A stretch of DNA of 53,322 bases from Shimia sp. CNT1-13L.2 (GCF_024331145.1 NZ_JANDJO010000014.1:1-53322); one strand, 5' to 3'; positions 41,285-50,174 are shown, numbered from the stretch's first letter. Made by a program: numbers and translations. The notes: a model not told the origin generated them from the sequence alone.

Positions 41285-41306
41285 ACGTCGGTATTACGTC
41301 GGTATT
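41285..41306. repeat. Tandem 11-bp direct repeat ACGTCGGTATT x2
   Basis: The gap between moaE and the convergent coiled-coil gene (41183-41423) contains no gene I can support. It holds two head-to-tail copies of ACGTCGGTATT followed by a partial third (ACGG). An 11-bp period places both copies on one face of the helix, so a binding site is possible; chance or slippage is equally possible. Confidence 0.6.
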
Positions 41307-41423
41307 ACGGAGGTGGGCACAGACGACCTGGCCAGTTTAAGGCACCGTGCGCTCAGGCTTTGTTAAGGAAATTCTACACCGATTTTGACGGGGCTTGATG
41401 CAGCACCCCGCATCGAAAACGGC

Positions 41424-41750
41424 TTAGCCGGCACTCATCCGGTCGATGTGGCTGCGCAGTTCTTCGGCCTCGTGGCGGGCGTCGCGCAGGCCTTCCATGG
41501 CGGCAGAGAGTTCGGCTTCGGTCTGGGCCAGCTGGTTGGTCAGTTCGGCCTCGCGCTGTTGCAGGTAGGTGATGGCCTGATCGCGGGTTTCCTCGGCCTC
41601 GTGCAACTCCTGGCTCATGCGCTCAAGCTGGTCGACGTCGGACTGCGAAACGCGTGAGAAGCGGTGCACCAGCCAGTTGGCGAACCAGCCCATGCAGAAG
41701 GCGACGAACAGGATGATCGCGGTGGCGATGATGAAATCAGTTCTGGTCAT
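41424..41750 (-). CDS. Small membrane-anchored coiled-coil protein, 108 aa
   Basis: From the ATG at 41750 (MTRTDFIIATAIILFVAF), residues 6-27 form a single transmembrane helix, and residues about 37-104 form a heptad-rich coiled coil (LERMSQELHEAEETRDQAITYL ... LTNQLAQTEAELSAAMEGL). The start overlaps the end of the OmpA-family gene by 14 bp on the same strand, so the two are translated together. The topology suggests an inner-membrane protein with a rod-like domain, perhaps linking to envelope or cell-division machinery and assisting the OmpA-family partner. Function unknown. Confidence 0.78.
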   Translation of the reverse strand: MTRTDFIIATAIILFVAFCMGWFANWLVHRFSRVSQSDVDQLERMSQELHEAEETRDQAITYLQQREAELTNQLAQTEAELSAAMEGLRDARHEAEELRSHIDRMSAG

Positions 41751-43719
41751 CGGTTGTCTCCTGCTGGCCGTCGTCTTGGGTTTGTTCGGCCGGTGCCACA
41801 TCCTGTGCGGCGTCGTCTTGTACCGGATTCGCGCCGGTGTCTACAGCGGTTTCTTCACCGGTCTGTGCTTCACCATCCGCATTTTCGCCCTCTGGCGGGG
41901 TCTCTTCGGGTTGGATCAGGACAAATTCGATGCGGCGGTTGGCTTCGCGGCCTTCCTCGGTCTTGTTGTCGGCAATCGGTTCGGCCTCGCCATAGCCCTT
42001 GGCCGAGAAGTTGCCGGTCAGGATGCGGCGGTCATGCAGGGCGTTCAGAACCGATTGGGCGCGGGTCTGGCTTAGGGCCATGTTCATTTCCTCGCGGCCC
42101 TGGCTGTCGGTGTGGCCCTGAATTTCCAGCTTGAGGTTGATGTCCTGACAGTCCTGAAGGATAGCGGCGAGTTCGTCGATCACCGGGCCCGCGGTTTCAT
42201 CCAGCGTGCCGGAGCCGGGTTCGAAGCTGATCTTCTGGGTGCCCTGTACCTCTTGCAGGCGGGCGAGGCATTCCTCTGGGGTGGGAAGCTGGGCAATCGG
42301 GTCGAGCGCCTCTTCGTAGCGCACGTTGAGGGCATAGTGGTCGCCCTGATCTAGCTTTTCCGCCAGCAGGCGGGAAATGCGGTCACTGGCCTGCGGATCG
42401 CCGGTGGTGCCGGAAATGTCGATGGTGTCGGGGGTGACGGTCAGGGCGCCGTTGTGCAGCTGTGACAGGGCGTCGAGCCCGGCGAGAACGCGAAGCGACC
42501 AGGTGCCGGGCAGGTTTTCGTCAAGGCGGGCGGCCATGTAGACGTCTTCCATGCCGAAACGGGCGTTGGCGTAGCTTTGCGCCATGGTGCGGCTGACGTC
42601 GTCGCGCAGGCGACCGCGCAGTTGCAGGGTGCCTTCGGGGCTGAGGGTGGCGGTGAATTCCGGCGTGCCTTCGTCGGTTTCCTCGATCGGGACCGGGCGG
42701 GTGGCGTGCAGGGCGAAGACCTCGGGAAGGGCGCTTTCGACCTCGCCGATGACCTTGTCGAAGAGATCCTGTTCGGTGCCGATGCGGGCGATCAGGGTGA
42801 TGTCGGCGTCGGAGAAGGTAACGCTGCCGCCACCCAGTTCGGAGAGGCCTGAGATGGCGGTTTCGACCGCGTCGCCCCAAGACGGAGTAGGCACGCCAAG
42901 GCCGATGGTGCAGGCGGCGCTGCCTTCGAGGCCGGCCTGAGTTGCGGCGGCGAGGATCTGGCTGCGGGCGTCCTCGGTGTCGGCAGAGCAGGCATCGAAG
43001 CGCGCGCCAAGATCGTCGATCAGGAAGCGCAGGGTGAAGGGCGTGATGACAGGGCGGGGCGCCGAAATCGTCAGCGCGAGGTCAAGCGTCGGCGGTGCCT
43101 TGCGGGTCAGGATGCCTTCCAGCTCTCGACGGGCTTCGGGGCTGTCGCTCATGGCGGTGACGCTGACGCGGCCTGCCTCGAGCGAGATCTTGGCGCGGGG
43201 CAGTTCTTCGAGGGCGAAGAGGGCATAGCTCAGGGCCTGTTGCCATCCTTCGGGAACATCGTATTCGGCGGTTTCAAGGAAGTCGGTGACCACCGGACTG
43301 CCGTCGAGGCCACGCAGATCGCCAATGATTTCGGCGCGGTTGCTGTCTTCGGGGATCAGGCCGATCAGCTGGATGCCCGAGTCATTGCGCAGGATTTCGA
43401 TCGAGAAACGCGGCGGGCCGATGTCGGCGGTGGCCTCGATCTGCATGTTGTCGATCACACGGGCGGCATCGACAATCTTGCCAGCCGAAGAGATGGCCTT
43501 GAACCGCTCGGCCTCGGTCGGGGCGACGCCGGTGATGAAGACCTGAAGGCCCTCGGCATGGATGGTGGCCCATGTCATGCCTTCCTTGGCCAGTTCGCTT
43601 TGCACGCCGCGGCGCGAGGCCTCTTCGATCAGGTCTGCCGAGAACACCGCGGCGACGGCGCTGAAGCCGGCGGCCAGAGTGAAGGTGGTGGCAATGGGCA
43701 GGTAGTCGGAAAGGCGCAT
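41737..43719 (-). CDS. OmpA-family protein with BON-like repeats
   Basis: A 660-residue envelope protein. An N-terminal helix (IATTFTLAAGFSAVAAVFSA, about 8-28) is a signal or anchor. Residues about 30-480 contain several BON-like alpha/beta repeats with LxxxGLIPxxxNRAEI-like patterns. The OmpA peptidoglycan-binding domain follows (about 495-610): ISFEPGSGTLDETAGPVIDELAAIL, LEIQGHTDSQGREEMNMALSQTRAQSV and the YGEAEPIADNKTEEGREANRRIEF motif that holds meso-diaminopimelate. The tail is acidic and low in complexity. It probably bridges membrane and peptidoglycan. The next gene (coiled coil) overlaps its end. A 79-bp gap separates it from ubiA, so it may follow ubiA in one transcript. Confidence 0.9.
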   Translation of the reverse strand: MRLSDYLPIATTFTLAAGFSAVAAVFSADLIEEASRRGVQSELAKEGMTWATIHAEGLQVFITGVAPTEAERFKAISSAGKIVDAARVIDNMQIEATADIGPPRFSIEILRNDSGIQLIGLIPEDSNRAEIIGDLRGLDGSPVVTDFLETAEYDVPEGWQQALSYALFALEELPRAKISLEAGRVSVTAMSDSPEARRELEGILTRKAPPTLDLALTISAPRPVITPFTLRFLIDDLGARFDACSADTEDARSQILAAATQAGLEGSAACTIGLGVPTPSWGDAVETAISGLSELGGGSVTFSDADITLIARIGTEQDLFDKVIGEVESALPEVFALHATRPVPIEETDEGTPEFTATLSPEGTLQLRGRLRDDVSRTMAQSYANARFGMEDVYMAARLDENLPGTWSLRVLAGLDALSQLHNGALTVTPDTIDISGTTGDPQASDRISRLLAEKLDQGDHYALNVRYEEALDPIAQLPTPEECLARLQEVQGTQKISFEPGSGTLDETAGPVIDELAAILQDCQDINLKLEIQGHTDSQGREEMNMALSQTRAQSVLNALHDRRILTGNFSAKGYGEAEPIADNKTEEGREANRRIEFVLIQPEETPPEGENADGEAQTGEETAVDTGANPVQDDAAQDVAPAEQTQDDGQQETTDDQN

Positions 43720-43798
43720 CAGGAGCGTTCGGAAGCGTTTGTTTTGTTCGAGTTAGCGTTTGATACGCTGCTGCCCGCCTGCATGCAATCACTTGCGC

Positions 43799-44764
43799 TC
43801 AAAGGAAGCAGGCGACGGCGAAAAACAGCAAGGGGATCAGGCCGGTGTCGCGGTTCGAGCGGAACAGGTGCAGGAGCACGTCGTTGTCATCGGTGTTCAG
43901 GCGGCGCATCTGCCATTGCATGTGCCAGCCCATCGCCCACGGACCGGCAAGTGCGACGACCATCGAGAGCGGGCTGCGGTCGCGGGTGGCAAGGAAGGTG
44001 GCGATTGCCATCAGGGCGACGGTGAGGATCAGGAAGGCCTGAAGCCATTGCGGGGTTTTCTCGGCAAACAGGCGGGCGGTGGATTTCACGCCGATGAGGG
44101 CGTCGTCCTCGGTATCCTGATGGGCATAGATGGTGTCGTAGAACAGGGTCCATGCGATGCCCGCGAGATAAAGGACAACGGCGGGCCATTGCAGCGATCC
44201 GGTGTGTGCCGTCCATGCCAGAAGTGCGCCCCAGTTGAAGGCGATGCCAAGGAAGACCTGCGGCCACCACGTGAAACGTTTGGCAAAGGGGTAGATGGCG
44301 ACGGGGGCGAGCGAGACCACGCCAAGCAGAATGGCATTGGGGTGGAAGGTCAGCAGGATGGCGAATGAGATCAGCGCCTGAATGCCCATCCACAGCGCGG
44401 CCTGCCGTGCGGTGACCTGACCCGAGGGGATGGGGCGTGAGCGGGTGCGTTCGACCTGTGCATCGAAGTCGCGGTCGGTGATGTCGTTCCATGTGCAGCC
44501 TGCGCCGCGCATCAGCCATGCGCCCGCAGCGCAACCGATGGCGATCCAGAGGTCTTCGAGCCGGGCCTGGCCATCGTAGAGCATGGCTAGTAGCAGCGAC
44601 ATCCAGCAGGGCAGCAGCAACAGCCAGGTGCCGATGGGACGGTCGGCGCGGCTTAGGCGCAGGTAGGGGCGGGTGGCGTGCGGGGCGAGGTGATCGACCC
44701 AATTACCGCGGACCGCGTCGGAAACCTGACCTTTCGGCTCTGGTGTTGTGGGCGTGTCGCTCAT
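43799..44764 (-). CDS. ubiA: 4-hydroxybenzoate octaprenyl/polyprenyltransferase
   Basis: The 321-residue membrane prenyltransferase attaches the polyprenyl tail to 4-hydroxybenzoate in ubiquinone synthesis. The two Asp-rich Mg-diphosphate motifs are present: NDITDRDFDAQVERTRSRPIPSG and DTIYAHQDTEDD. About eight hydrophobic segments are visible, and the N-terminal RLSRADRPIGTWLLLLPCWMS is characteristic of UbiA. The start at 44764 is only 12 bp from the divergent rsmE start, so its promoter must lie within the rsmE coding region. Ubiquinone links to the quinone-dependent D-lactate dehydrogenase elsewhere in the window. Confidence 0.95.
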   Translation of the reverse strand: MSDTPTTPEPKGQVSDAVRGNWVDHLAPHATRPYLRLSRADRPIGTWLLLLPCWMSLLLAMLYDGQARLEDLWIAIGCAAGAWLMRGAGCTWNDITDRDFDAQVERTRSRPIPSGQVTARQAALWMGIQALISFAILLTFHPNAILLGVVSLAPVAIYPFAKRFTWWPQVFLGIAFNWGALLAWTAHTGSLQWPAVVLYLAGIAWTLFYDTIYAHQDTEDDALIGVKSTARLFAEKTPQWLQAFLILTVALMAIATFLATRDRSPLSMVVALAGPWAMGWHMQWQMRRLNTDDNDVLLHLFRSNRDTGLIPLLFFAVACFL

Positions 44765-44776
44765 ATGAAGGTTTCC

Positions 44777-45502
44777 ATGAAACAGGCAAAAGTCAGGCTG
44801 TATGTAGAGCATCCCTTGGGCCAAGGGCAATCGGTTCCTCTTGAACGCGATCAGGCGCATTACCTTTTCGGGGTGATGCGGATGGGCGTGGGGGACCCGG
44901 TGTTGCTGTTCAACGGGGTGGATGGTGAGTGGCGCTGCGCGGTTGCCGAGGCGGGCAAGCGTGGCGGTGTTCTTGTGTGCGAGGAACAGACCAAGCCGTT
45001 GCAGATGCCGCCGGACCTTTGGCTGATGTTTGCCCCGATCAAGAAGGCGCGGACCGATTTCATCGTCGAGAAGGCGGCCGAGATGGGGGCCGCGAAGATC
45101 ATGCCGGTGCAGACGGCCTTTACCAATTCCGAGCGTATCCGGCAGGACCGGTTGCAGGCCCATGCGGTCGAGGCGGCAGAGCAATGCGGGGGCACCTTTG
45201 TGCCCGAGGTTCGTGACTTGCAAAAGCTGGAGCGGGTTCTGGCGGAGTGGCCGGAAGACCGGCAGTTGATGTTCTGTGACGAGGCCGAGGTTGGATCGGC
45301 CAAGCGTCTTGGAGCTGCCGAAGGCGGCAAATGGGCGATCCTGATTGGACCGGAAGGTGGTTTTTCCGAAGCAGAGCGCGCCAAGCTGCATGCGCATCCA
45401 CAGGCGCACGTGGTGGCCTTGGGGCCACGTATCCTGCGGGCGGACACCGCGGCGGTGGCGGCGATGACGCTTTGGCAGCAGGCCCTTGGCGACTGGGCGT
45501 GA
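44777..45502 (+). CDS. rsmE: 16S rRNA (uracil-1498-N3)-methyltransferase
   Basis: A 241-residue SPOUT-class methyltransferase acting on U1498 of 16S rRNA. The SAM-binding knot is shown by LIGPEGGFSEAE, LGPRILRADTAAVAAM and the N-terminal PUA-like part (VRLYVEHPLGQG, HYLFGVMRMGVGD). The KKARTDFIVEKAAEMG segment is also diagnostic. I prefer the ATG at 44777, with GAAGG just upstream; an ATG at 44765 is also in frame. The start is nearly back-to-back with ubiA. A kinase-like gene follows after 10 bp. Confidence 0.95.
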   Translation: MKQAKVRLYVEHPLGQGQSVPLERDQAHYLFGVMRMGVGDPVLLFNGVDGEWRCAVAEAGKRGGVLVCEEQTKPLQMPPDLWLMFAPIKKARTDFIVEKAAEMGAAKIMPVQTAFTNSERIRQDRLQAHAVEAAEQCGGTFVPEVRDLQKLERVLAEWPEDRQLMFCDEAEVGSAKRLGAAEGGKWAILIGPEGGFSEAERAKLHAHPQAHVVALGPRILRADTAAVAAMTLWQQALGDWA

Positions 45503-45512
45503 AGGGGGCGGT

Positions 45513-46427
45513 ATGAGCCGGGGATTTCTTGACCGCATGCTGGAATGGTCGGCGCGGGGACAAGAGATTCAGGACCTGCTCGACCGCGTTTACGGCGCGA
45601 AGACCGCCGAGATCAAAGACGTTGTGAAATCCGATGACCGCGCCACAGTCATCAGGGGCAGGTTGCGCGGGGCGCCGGTGTTTTTCAAACACCTGCGCGT
45701 TAAGGATGCGAGCGGAGGTGTGGAGCGTGCTTGCCGCGAGCTTGGATTTCTGCACGAGGCGCTCGGCGATGGGCAGAACCGGGTGATGCGGGTTCTGGAT
45801 GCCTTTCCCGAACACGGGCTTCTGGTGACAGAGAAGGTGCCCGGCAAGACGGTTGGCGAACGGATAAAATCCGCGCCATCACGGCGGCGTCAGAAGCTGG
45901 TGCGCCTGTCGGCGGAGTGGTTGCAGGAGGTGGCGGTGCTGCGGGCCGAGGTGCGGGCCTTTCCGGCGCAGAAATGCCTGAGCCGGCTTGTGCCGCCTGA
46001 TGCCAGAGCGAAGCCGGAGATCATCGAGGCGCTGAGCCGCTTTCGCTCGGAACTGGATGTCATGGCGCGGGAGATGGAGGGCCGCGAGGTCATGTTCTCG
46101 GTCGGGCATGGGGATTTTAGCCTGACCAACCTGATGTATGATGGCACCCACATGTGGGGGATCGACATTCACGGCAGCCACCAGATGCCGGTTTTGCAGA
46201 TGGCGGCGCGGTTTTGCCTTGGGCAGGAAATCTGGTGTACCCCCGACGAACTTGCCGCATTTCGCCCAAGCCGGTTTGCCGTTGGTGACGATTACGCAAC
46301 CGTGTTCCGGTTTTTCATCGGGTTGGAGATGTATCGCAAGTATGGCTCACCTAAGTATCTAGAACGTGACGACCTGATCTTGCCGCAGGTCGATCTGTTT
46401 CTTGCAGGATGGGAGCCTGACGCATGA
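45513..46427 (+). CDS. Aminoglycoside-phosphotransferase-like kinase-fold protein
   Basis: A 304-residue protein with the small-molecule/lipopolysaccharide kinase fold. A candidate ATP lysine is Lys59 (PVFFKH), the catalytic loop is HGDFSLTNL (Asp201, Asn206) and the metal aspartate is Asp218 in WGIDIHG, so the kinase machinery looks intact. The Brenner-type HGDFxxxN motif is typical of choline/aminoglycoside-type and KdkA/InaA-like lipopolysaccharide core kinases. It is linked with rsmE upstream (10 bp) and overlaps the membrane-protein start by 4 bases downstream. The substrate is unknown; an envelope sugar seems as likely as a small metabolite. Confidence 0.82.
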   Translation: MSRGFLDRMLEWSARGQEIQDLLDRVYGAKTAEIKDVVKSDDRATVIRGRLRGAPVFFKHLRVKDASGGVERACRELGFLHEALGDGQNRVMRVLDAFPEHGLLVTEKVPGKTVGERIKSAPSRRRQKLVRLSAEWLQEVAVLRAEVRAFPAQKCLSRLVPPDARAKPEIIEALSRFRSELDVMAREMEGREVMFSVGHGDFSLTNLMYDGTHMWGIDIHGSHQMPVLQMAARFCLGQEIWCTPDELAAFRPSRFAVGDDYATVFRFFIGLEMYRKYGSPKYLERDDLILPQVDLFLAGWEPDA

Positions 46428-46933
46428 GTTTCATTCGACCAGAAGCCAGCGCCTTTGTTGATCGGTGGCGCGAGGTGATGATCGGGATCGTCGTGGTGGC
46501 CCTTGGTATCTATTGGGCAAGCGGTTTCGGACTTTTGAAGTGGGTCGGGATCGTGGTGATCCTGATTGGTGCGGCCCTTTTGGTGGCCGGTGTTCAGCGC
46601 GCGCGGTTTCGCATGGGCAAGGGCGGCCCCGGTGTTGTGCAGGTGGATGAACGGCAGATCACCTATTTCGGCCCCCTGGATGGCGGGGCCGTGGCGATTG
46701 ACGAGATGATGGGACTGAGCCTTGAGGCGCATAGCGTGCCGCCGGTCTGGGTGTTGCGCCAGCCCGGACAGGCCGATCTGCGCATTCCCGTGAACGCGGA
46801 AGGATCGGATGCTTTGTTCGATGCCTTTGCCGCCTTGCCCGGTATTCGGACCGAGCACATGCTGGCGCAGTTGAAGTCGAAACCGGATCACCCTGTCGTG
46901 ATCTGGTCAAAGGTCGCCGCAACGCTGCATTGA
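46424..46933 (+). CDS. Conserved membrane protein, 169 aa
   Basis: A 169-residue protein with two hydrophobic segments near the N-terminus (MIGIVVVALGIYWAS and VGIVVILIGAALLVAGV), followed by a soluble beta-rich domain (GGPGVVQVDERQITYFGPLDGGAVAIDEMMGLSLEAH) resembling a PH-like fold. Its ATG overlaps the stop of the kinase-like gene (ATGA), so the two are coupled. gshA starts 65 bp later. I know homologues in Rhodobacterales at this place but no function. Confidence 0.82.
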   Translation: MSFIRPEASAFVDRWREVMIGIVVVALGIYWASGFGLLKWVGIVVILIGAALLVAGVQRARFRMGKGGPGVVQVDERQITYFGPLDGGAVAIDEMMGLSLEAHSVPPVWVLRQPGQADLRIPVNAEGSDALFDAFAALPGIRTEHMLAQLKSKPDHPVVIWSKVAATLH

Positions 46934-46998
46934 CACTTTGCGCATTTCCGATCACCACTGAGCGGACATGCGCATCCAAAAGGACCGGAGAAACCGCA

Positions 46999-48369
46999 AT
47001 GTCCATTCCTCAGTCCGGTGGCGGGCCGATCGAGCACCACTCCCAACTTGGTGAATATCTTGAAAGTGGCTGCAAGCCGCGTGAACAGTGGCGGATCGGG
47101 ACCGAACACGAGAAGTTCGGGTACTGCAAGGAAACCCTCAAGCCGCTGCCCTACGAGGGCGATCGGTCGATTCTCGCGGTGCTGAAAGGCCTGCGTGATG
47201 GCCATGGCTGGACGCCGGTGGAAGAGGGCGGCAAGCTGATCGGTCTTGAGAAAGATGGCGCCAACGTGAGCCTTGAGCCGGGTGGTCAGCTGGAACTGTC
47301 CGGCGCGCCGCTGGAGAGCATCCACCAGACCTGTGACGAGGTGAATCAGCACCTTGCCGATGTGAAGGACATTGCCGACAAGATCGGTGTCGGCTTCATC
47401 GGCCTGGGCGCGGCGCCCGTGTGGTCGCACGAGGAAATGCCGGTGATGCCGAAAGGGCGTTATCGCCTGATGACCGATTACATGGACCGTGTGGGCACCA
47501 TGGGCAAATCCATGATGTACCGGACCTGTACCGTGCAGGTGAATCTTGATTTCGCCTCTGAGGCGGACATGGTGCAAAAGCTGCGTGTGGCGCTTGCCCT
47601 GCAGCCGGTGGCGACGGCGCTGTTTGCTAATTCGCCGTTCTTTGACGGCAAGCCCAACGGCCACAAAAGCTGGCGGTCGCGCATCTGGCGTGACCTTGAT
47701 CCGGCGCGCACAGGCATGCTGCCTTTCGTGTTCGAAGAGGGGTTCGGCTTTGAGGCATGGGTGGAATATGCGCTCGATGTGCCGATGTATTTCGTCTACC
47801 GCGACGGCGAATATATCGACGCGCTGGGCATGTCGTTCCGCGATTTCCTGAAGGGTGAACTGCCTGCACTGCCGGGCGAGACCCCGACGTTGAGCGACTG
47901 GGCCGACCACCTGACCACCGCCTTCCCAGAGGCGCGGATCAAGAAATACATGGAGATGCGCGGCGCCGACGGTGGCCCGTGGCGTCGCCTGTGTGCGCTG
48001 CCTGCCTTCTGGGTCGGCTTGATGTATGACCAGTCATCGCTGGATGCGGCCTGGGACCTTGTGAAGGGCTGGGACGCAGAGACCCGCGAGATGCTGCGCG
48101 TGGCGGCCTCGGTCGACGGTTTGCAGGCACAGGCGGGCAACGTGAAGATGCACGATCTGGCGCGCGAAGTTCTGACGATTTCCGAGGCGGGCCTTGTGGC
48201 GCGTGGCAAGGAAGGCGCGGGCGGTCTGGTGCCGGACGAGACCCATTTCCTCAACGCGCTGAAGGAAAGCGTGGAAAGCGGCAAGGTGCCGGCGGATGAA
48301 CTGCTGGACCACTATCATGGTGACTGGAACGGTGACCTGAGCCGGATCTACGGTGAGTTCAGCTACTGA
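46999..48369 (+). CDS. gshA: Glutamate-cysteine ligase
   Basis: A 456-residue ATP-dependent enzyme that makes gamma-glutamylcysteine, the first step of glutathione synthesis. It belongs to the plant/alphaproteobacterial GCS2 class: WRIGTEHEKFGY, LEPGGQLELSGAP, MYRTCTVQVNLDF, FANSPFFDGKPNGHKSWRSRIW and LPAFWVGLMYD are recognisable active-site and substrate segments. I start it at the ATG 46999 (MSIPQSGGG, CCGGAG site upstream). Cysteines in this class can form redox disulfides. A strong terminator ends the gene. Glutathione would be used by the glutathione-dependent formaldehyde dehydrogenase at the right edge. Confidence 0.96.
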   Translation: MSIPQSGGGPIEHHSQLGEYLESGCKPREQWRIGTEHEKFGYCKETLKPLPYEGDRSILAVLKGLRDGHGWTPVEEGGKLIGLEKDGANVSLEPGGQLELSGAPLESIHQTCDEVNQHLADVKDIADKIGVGFIGLGAAPVWSHEEMPVMPKGRYRLMTDYMDRVGTMGKSMMYRTCTVQVNLDFASEADMVQKLRVALALQPVATALFANSPFFDGKPNGHKSWRSRIWRDLDPARTGMLPFVFEEGFGFEAWVEYALDVPMYFVYRDGEYIDALGMSFRDFLKGELPALPGETPTLSDWADHLTTAFPEARIKKYMEMRGADGGPWRRLCALPAFWVGLMYDQSSLDAAWDLVKGWDAETREMLRVAASVDGLQAQAGNVKMHDLAREVLTISEAGLVARGKEGAGGLVPDETHFLNALKESVESGKVPADELLDHYHGDWNGDLSRIYGEFSY

Positions 48370-48392
48370 CTTTGTCTGAGAAGCAACATCTG

Positions 48393-48419
48393 AAAGGGCG
48401 CCTTGGGGCGCCTTTTTTT
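48393..48419 (+). terminator. Rho-independent terminator of gshA
   Basis: GGCGCC, a TTGG loop, GGCGCC and a run of seven T form a classic terminator 24 bp after the gshA stop. Confidence 0.9.
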
Positions 48420-48433
48420 GTAAGGCGCAACGC

Positions 48434-48463
48434 AAAACGGCGGCAGGGTGTCCTGCCGCCGCT
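48434..48463 (-). terminator. Rho-independent terminator of the YHS gene
   Basis: CGGCGGCAGG and CCTGCCGCCG form a perfect 10-bp stem with a GTGT loop. Read on the minus strand it is followed by TTTTG, fitting the end of the gene at 48487-48963. It lies next to the gshA terminator, so the converging units are well insulated. Confidence 0.85.
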
Positions 48464-48486
48464 CTGATCCGTGAGTGGATTGGGAT

Positions 48487-48963
48487 TTACTGCGCTTGCA
48501 GCTCTTCCGGGGTCTTGTCTGCGATGTCGACCCAGTTGGCCGAGGCTTTTTCGATGAAGCCCGGTACGTCGCCTTCCCAGCGTTCCTGAACGCCAGCCGA
48601 CAGGTTCAGGTAGAGCTTGTTGTCAACGATTTTCCAGATTTCCGGATCGCCGTCGAATTTGAAGCCCATCGCGGTGCCGAAGGCGCAGTAGCCGCCGTAG
48701 GCCGGAGCGTATGCTTCGGGGTTGGCTTCGAAGGTGGCTTTGTTCTCTTCCGAGGCGAAGCGGTAGGTCGCGTCGTTGTAGGTTGCGGTGATCTGGAAGT
48801 CGCCCGGGGTCGGTTCACCTACGGTGTGGTATGCAACCGGATCGTAGCCGCGCAGGGCAAGGCCAGTGGTGGTGGCATTGACGTCGACGCCTGCTGCCAG
48901 GGCCGAGGTGACGAGAGCTGCGGAGAGGGCGATGCCGCCGATGAGGGATTTGAAAGCGTTCAT
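48487..48963 (-). CDS. Exported YHS-domain protein
   Basis: From the ATG at 48963 the product is 158 residues with a clear signal peptide (LIGGIALSAALVTSALA, cleaved before AGVDV). The mature part is a YHS domain: LRGYDPVAYHTVGEPTPGDFQITATYNDATYRFASEENKATFEANPEAYAPAYGGYCAFGTAMG. YHS domains often bind copper or heavy metals and are named for their Tyr-His-Ser-type motif; the Cys in GGYCAFG and the His of AYH could be ligands. The 5' region up to 49080 is open but probably untranslated. It stands alone with its own terminator. A periplasmic metal-binding role is inferred. Confidence 0.9.
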   Translation of the reverse strand: MNAFKSLIGGIALSAALVTSALAAGVDVNATTTGLALRGYDPVAYHTVGEPTPGDFQITATYNDATYRFASEENKATFEANPEAYAPAYGGYCAFGTAMGFKFDGDPEIWKIVDNKLYLNLSAGVQERWEGDVPGFIEKASANWVDIADKTPEELQAQ

Positions 48964-49132
48964 TGGTTTTGCCTTTTCAGAGTGCTTGATCTGGCCAGCC
49001 GAAATTTCCGGACAGATCGGAGTTGTTTGCGCCGCAAGCGATATTGCGCTGCGGTGACCTCGAGTTAGGAACCGGGCCAATCACGTTCAAAACAACTAAG
49101 GGTGATGTGCGCCTTTGCAGAAAGGCTGTGCG

Positions 49133-50065
49133 TCAGGTGAGGGTGCCGACCCATGCGATGACAGCGGAAACGGTGCCGATGCTGACGACGGTCGAGAGCA
49201 GGATGGCGGCCGAAGCGCGGTGGGGGGCGACGCCGTAGTGCTGGGCGAGGATATAGACGTTGCCGGCCACGGGCAGGGCGGCAGCGGAGATCACCACGGC
49301 AGCGGAATAGGGATCGATCGGGATGATCCAGAGCGCTGCGATTGCAACGGCGGCCGGATGCAGGACCAGTTTGCAGAACGAGAGCCAGGCGGCGACCTGA
49401 ACGCGCTCCGCGGCAATGGCGGCCAGCGAGGCTCCGATGGCGAACAGCGCGCCGGGGGTGGCTGCCGCGCCAAGCAGTGCGAGGAATTCATTCAGCGGCG
49501 CGGGGATCGGGATTTCGAGGGCTGACCAGATCAGGCCCGAGGAGATCGCCACGATCATCGGGTTGCGCAGCAGGCCGAGACCGACGGTGCGCAGGATAGC
49601 AAAGCTCATCCGGCCATCCCGGGAGCCGGTGATCAGGATCACGATCAGAGAGGAAAAGACGATCAGGTCGACCGCGAGGACCAGCATGACCGGACCAATG
49701 GCCCGTTCGCCGAGCAGCAGGACAAGCATGGGCACGCCAAGGAAACCGACGTTGCCGATGACGGCGCATTGGGCCTCGATCGCGGCGGTGGGAATGTCGA
49801 GGCGGCGCAGGAAAGCAATGCCGGTGGCGAGCAGGTAGATCGCCAGCGTGCCCAGCAGGTAGGCGCCGACAAGCGGCCAATCCAGTACCTCGACCAGCGA
49901 TAGGTTCGCGGCAAAGCGGAACAGCATGGCCGAGAGGGCGAAGTAGAAGACGAACTTGGTGAGGTAGGCGGTGGCTTCCTGGCTGAAGAACTTCGTACGC
50001 CCGGCCCAGTAGCCAAGGCCGATGATTGCGAAGAACGGCAGGGTCTTGAGGAAGATCGCTAACAT
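49133..50065 (-). CDS. AEC (auxin efflux carrier) family transporter
   Basis: A 310-residue inner-membrane protein with about ten hydrophobic segments in two inverted halves. Family marks are the start MLAIFLKTLPFFAIIGLGYWAGRTKFFSQEA, the GNVGFLGVPMLVLLLGE segment (with the crossover Asn-Pro/Gly region) and the late ALPVAGNVYILAQHYG repeat of the same motif. AEC carriers move malate, malonate, auxin-like or other monocarboxylates. No neighbour hints at the cargo. A secreted unknown lies upstream on the same strand after 109 bp. Confidence 0.93.
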   Translation of the reverse strand: MLAIFLKTLPFFAIIGLGYWAGRTKFFSQEATAYLTKFVFYFALSAMLFRFAANLSLVEVLDWPLVGAYLLGTLAIYLLATGIAFLRRLDIPTAAIEAQCAVIGNVGFLGVPMLVLLLGERAIGPVMLVLAVDLIVFSSLIVILITGSRDGRMSFAILRTVGLGLLRNPMIVAISSGLIWSALEIPIPAPLNEFLALLGAAATPGALFAIGASLAAIAAERVQVAAWLSFCKLVLHPAAVAIAALWIIPIDPYSAAVVISAAALPVAGNVYILAQHYGVAPHRASAAILLSTVVSIGTVSAVIAWVGTLT

Positions 50066-50174
50066 GGCAACTTGGTAGCATCCCGGCAGGGCAGGGCAAG
50101 GGATTTGTTGGCCCGTCGCGCAATCGTTGGGGCGACCGTGTCATTGTCGGGTGTTTTCGAAGCGAATGGCGGGA

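Noticed and set aside
41210..41398. Short plus-strand frame after moaE (62 codons)
   Set aside because: No ribosome site, spans the tandem repeat and has no recognisable features.
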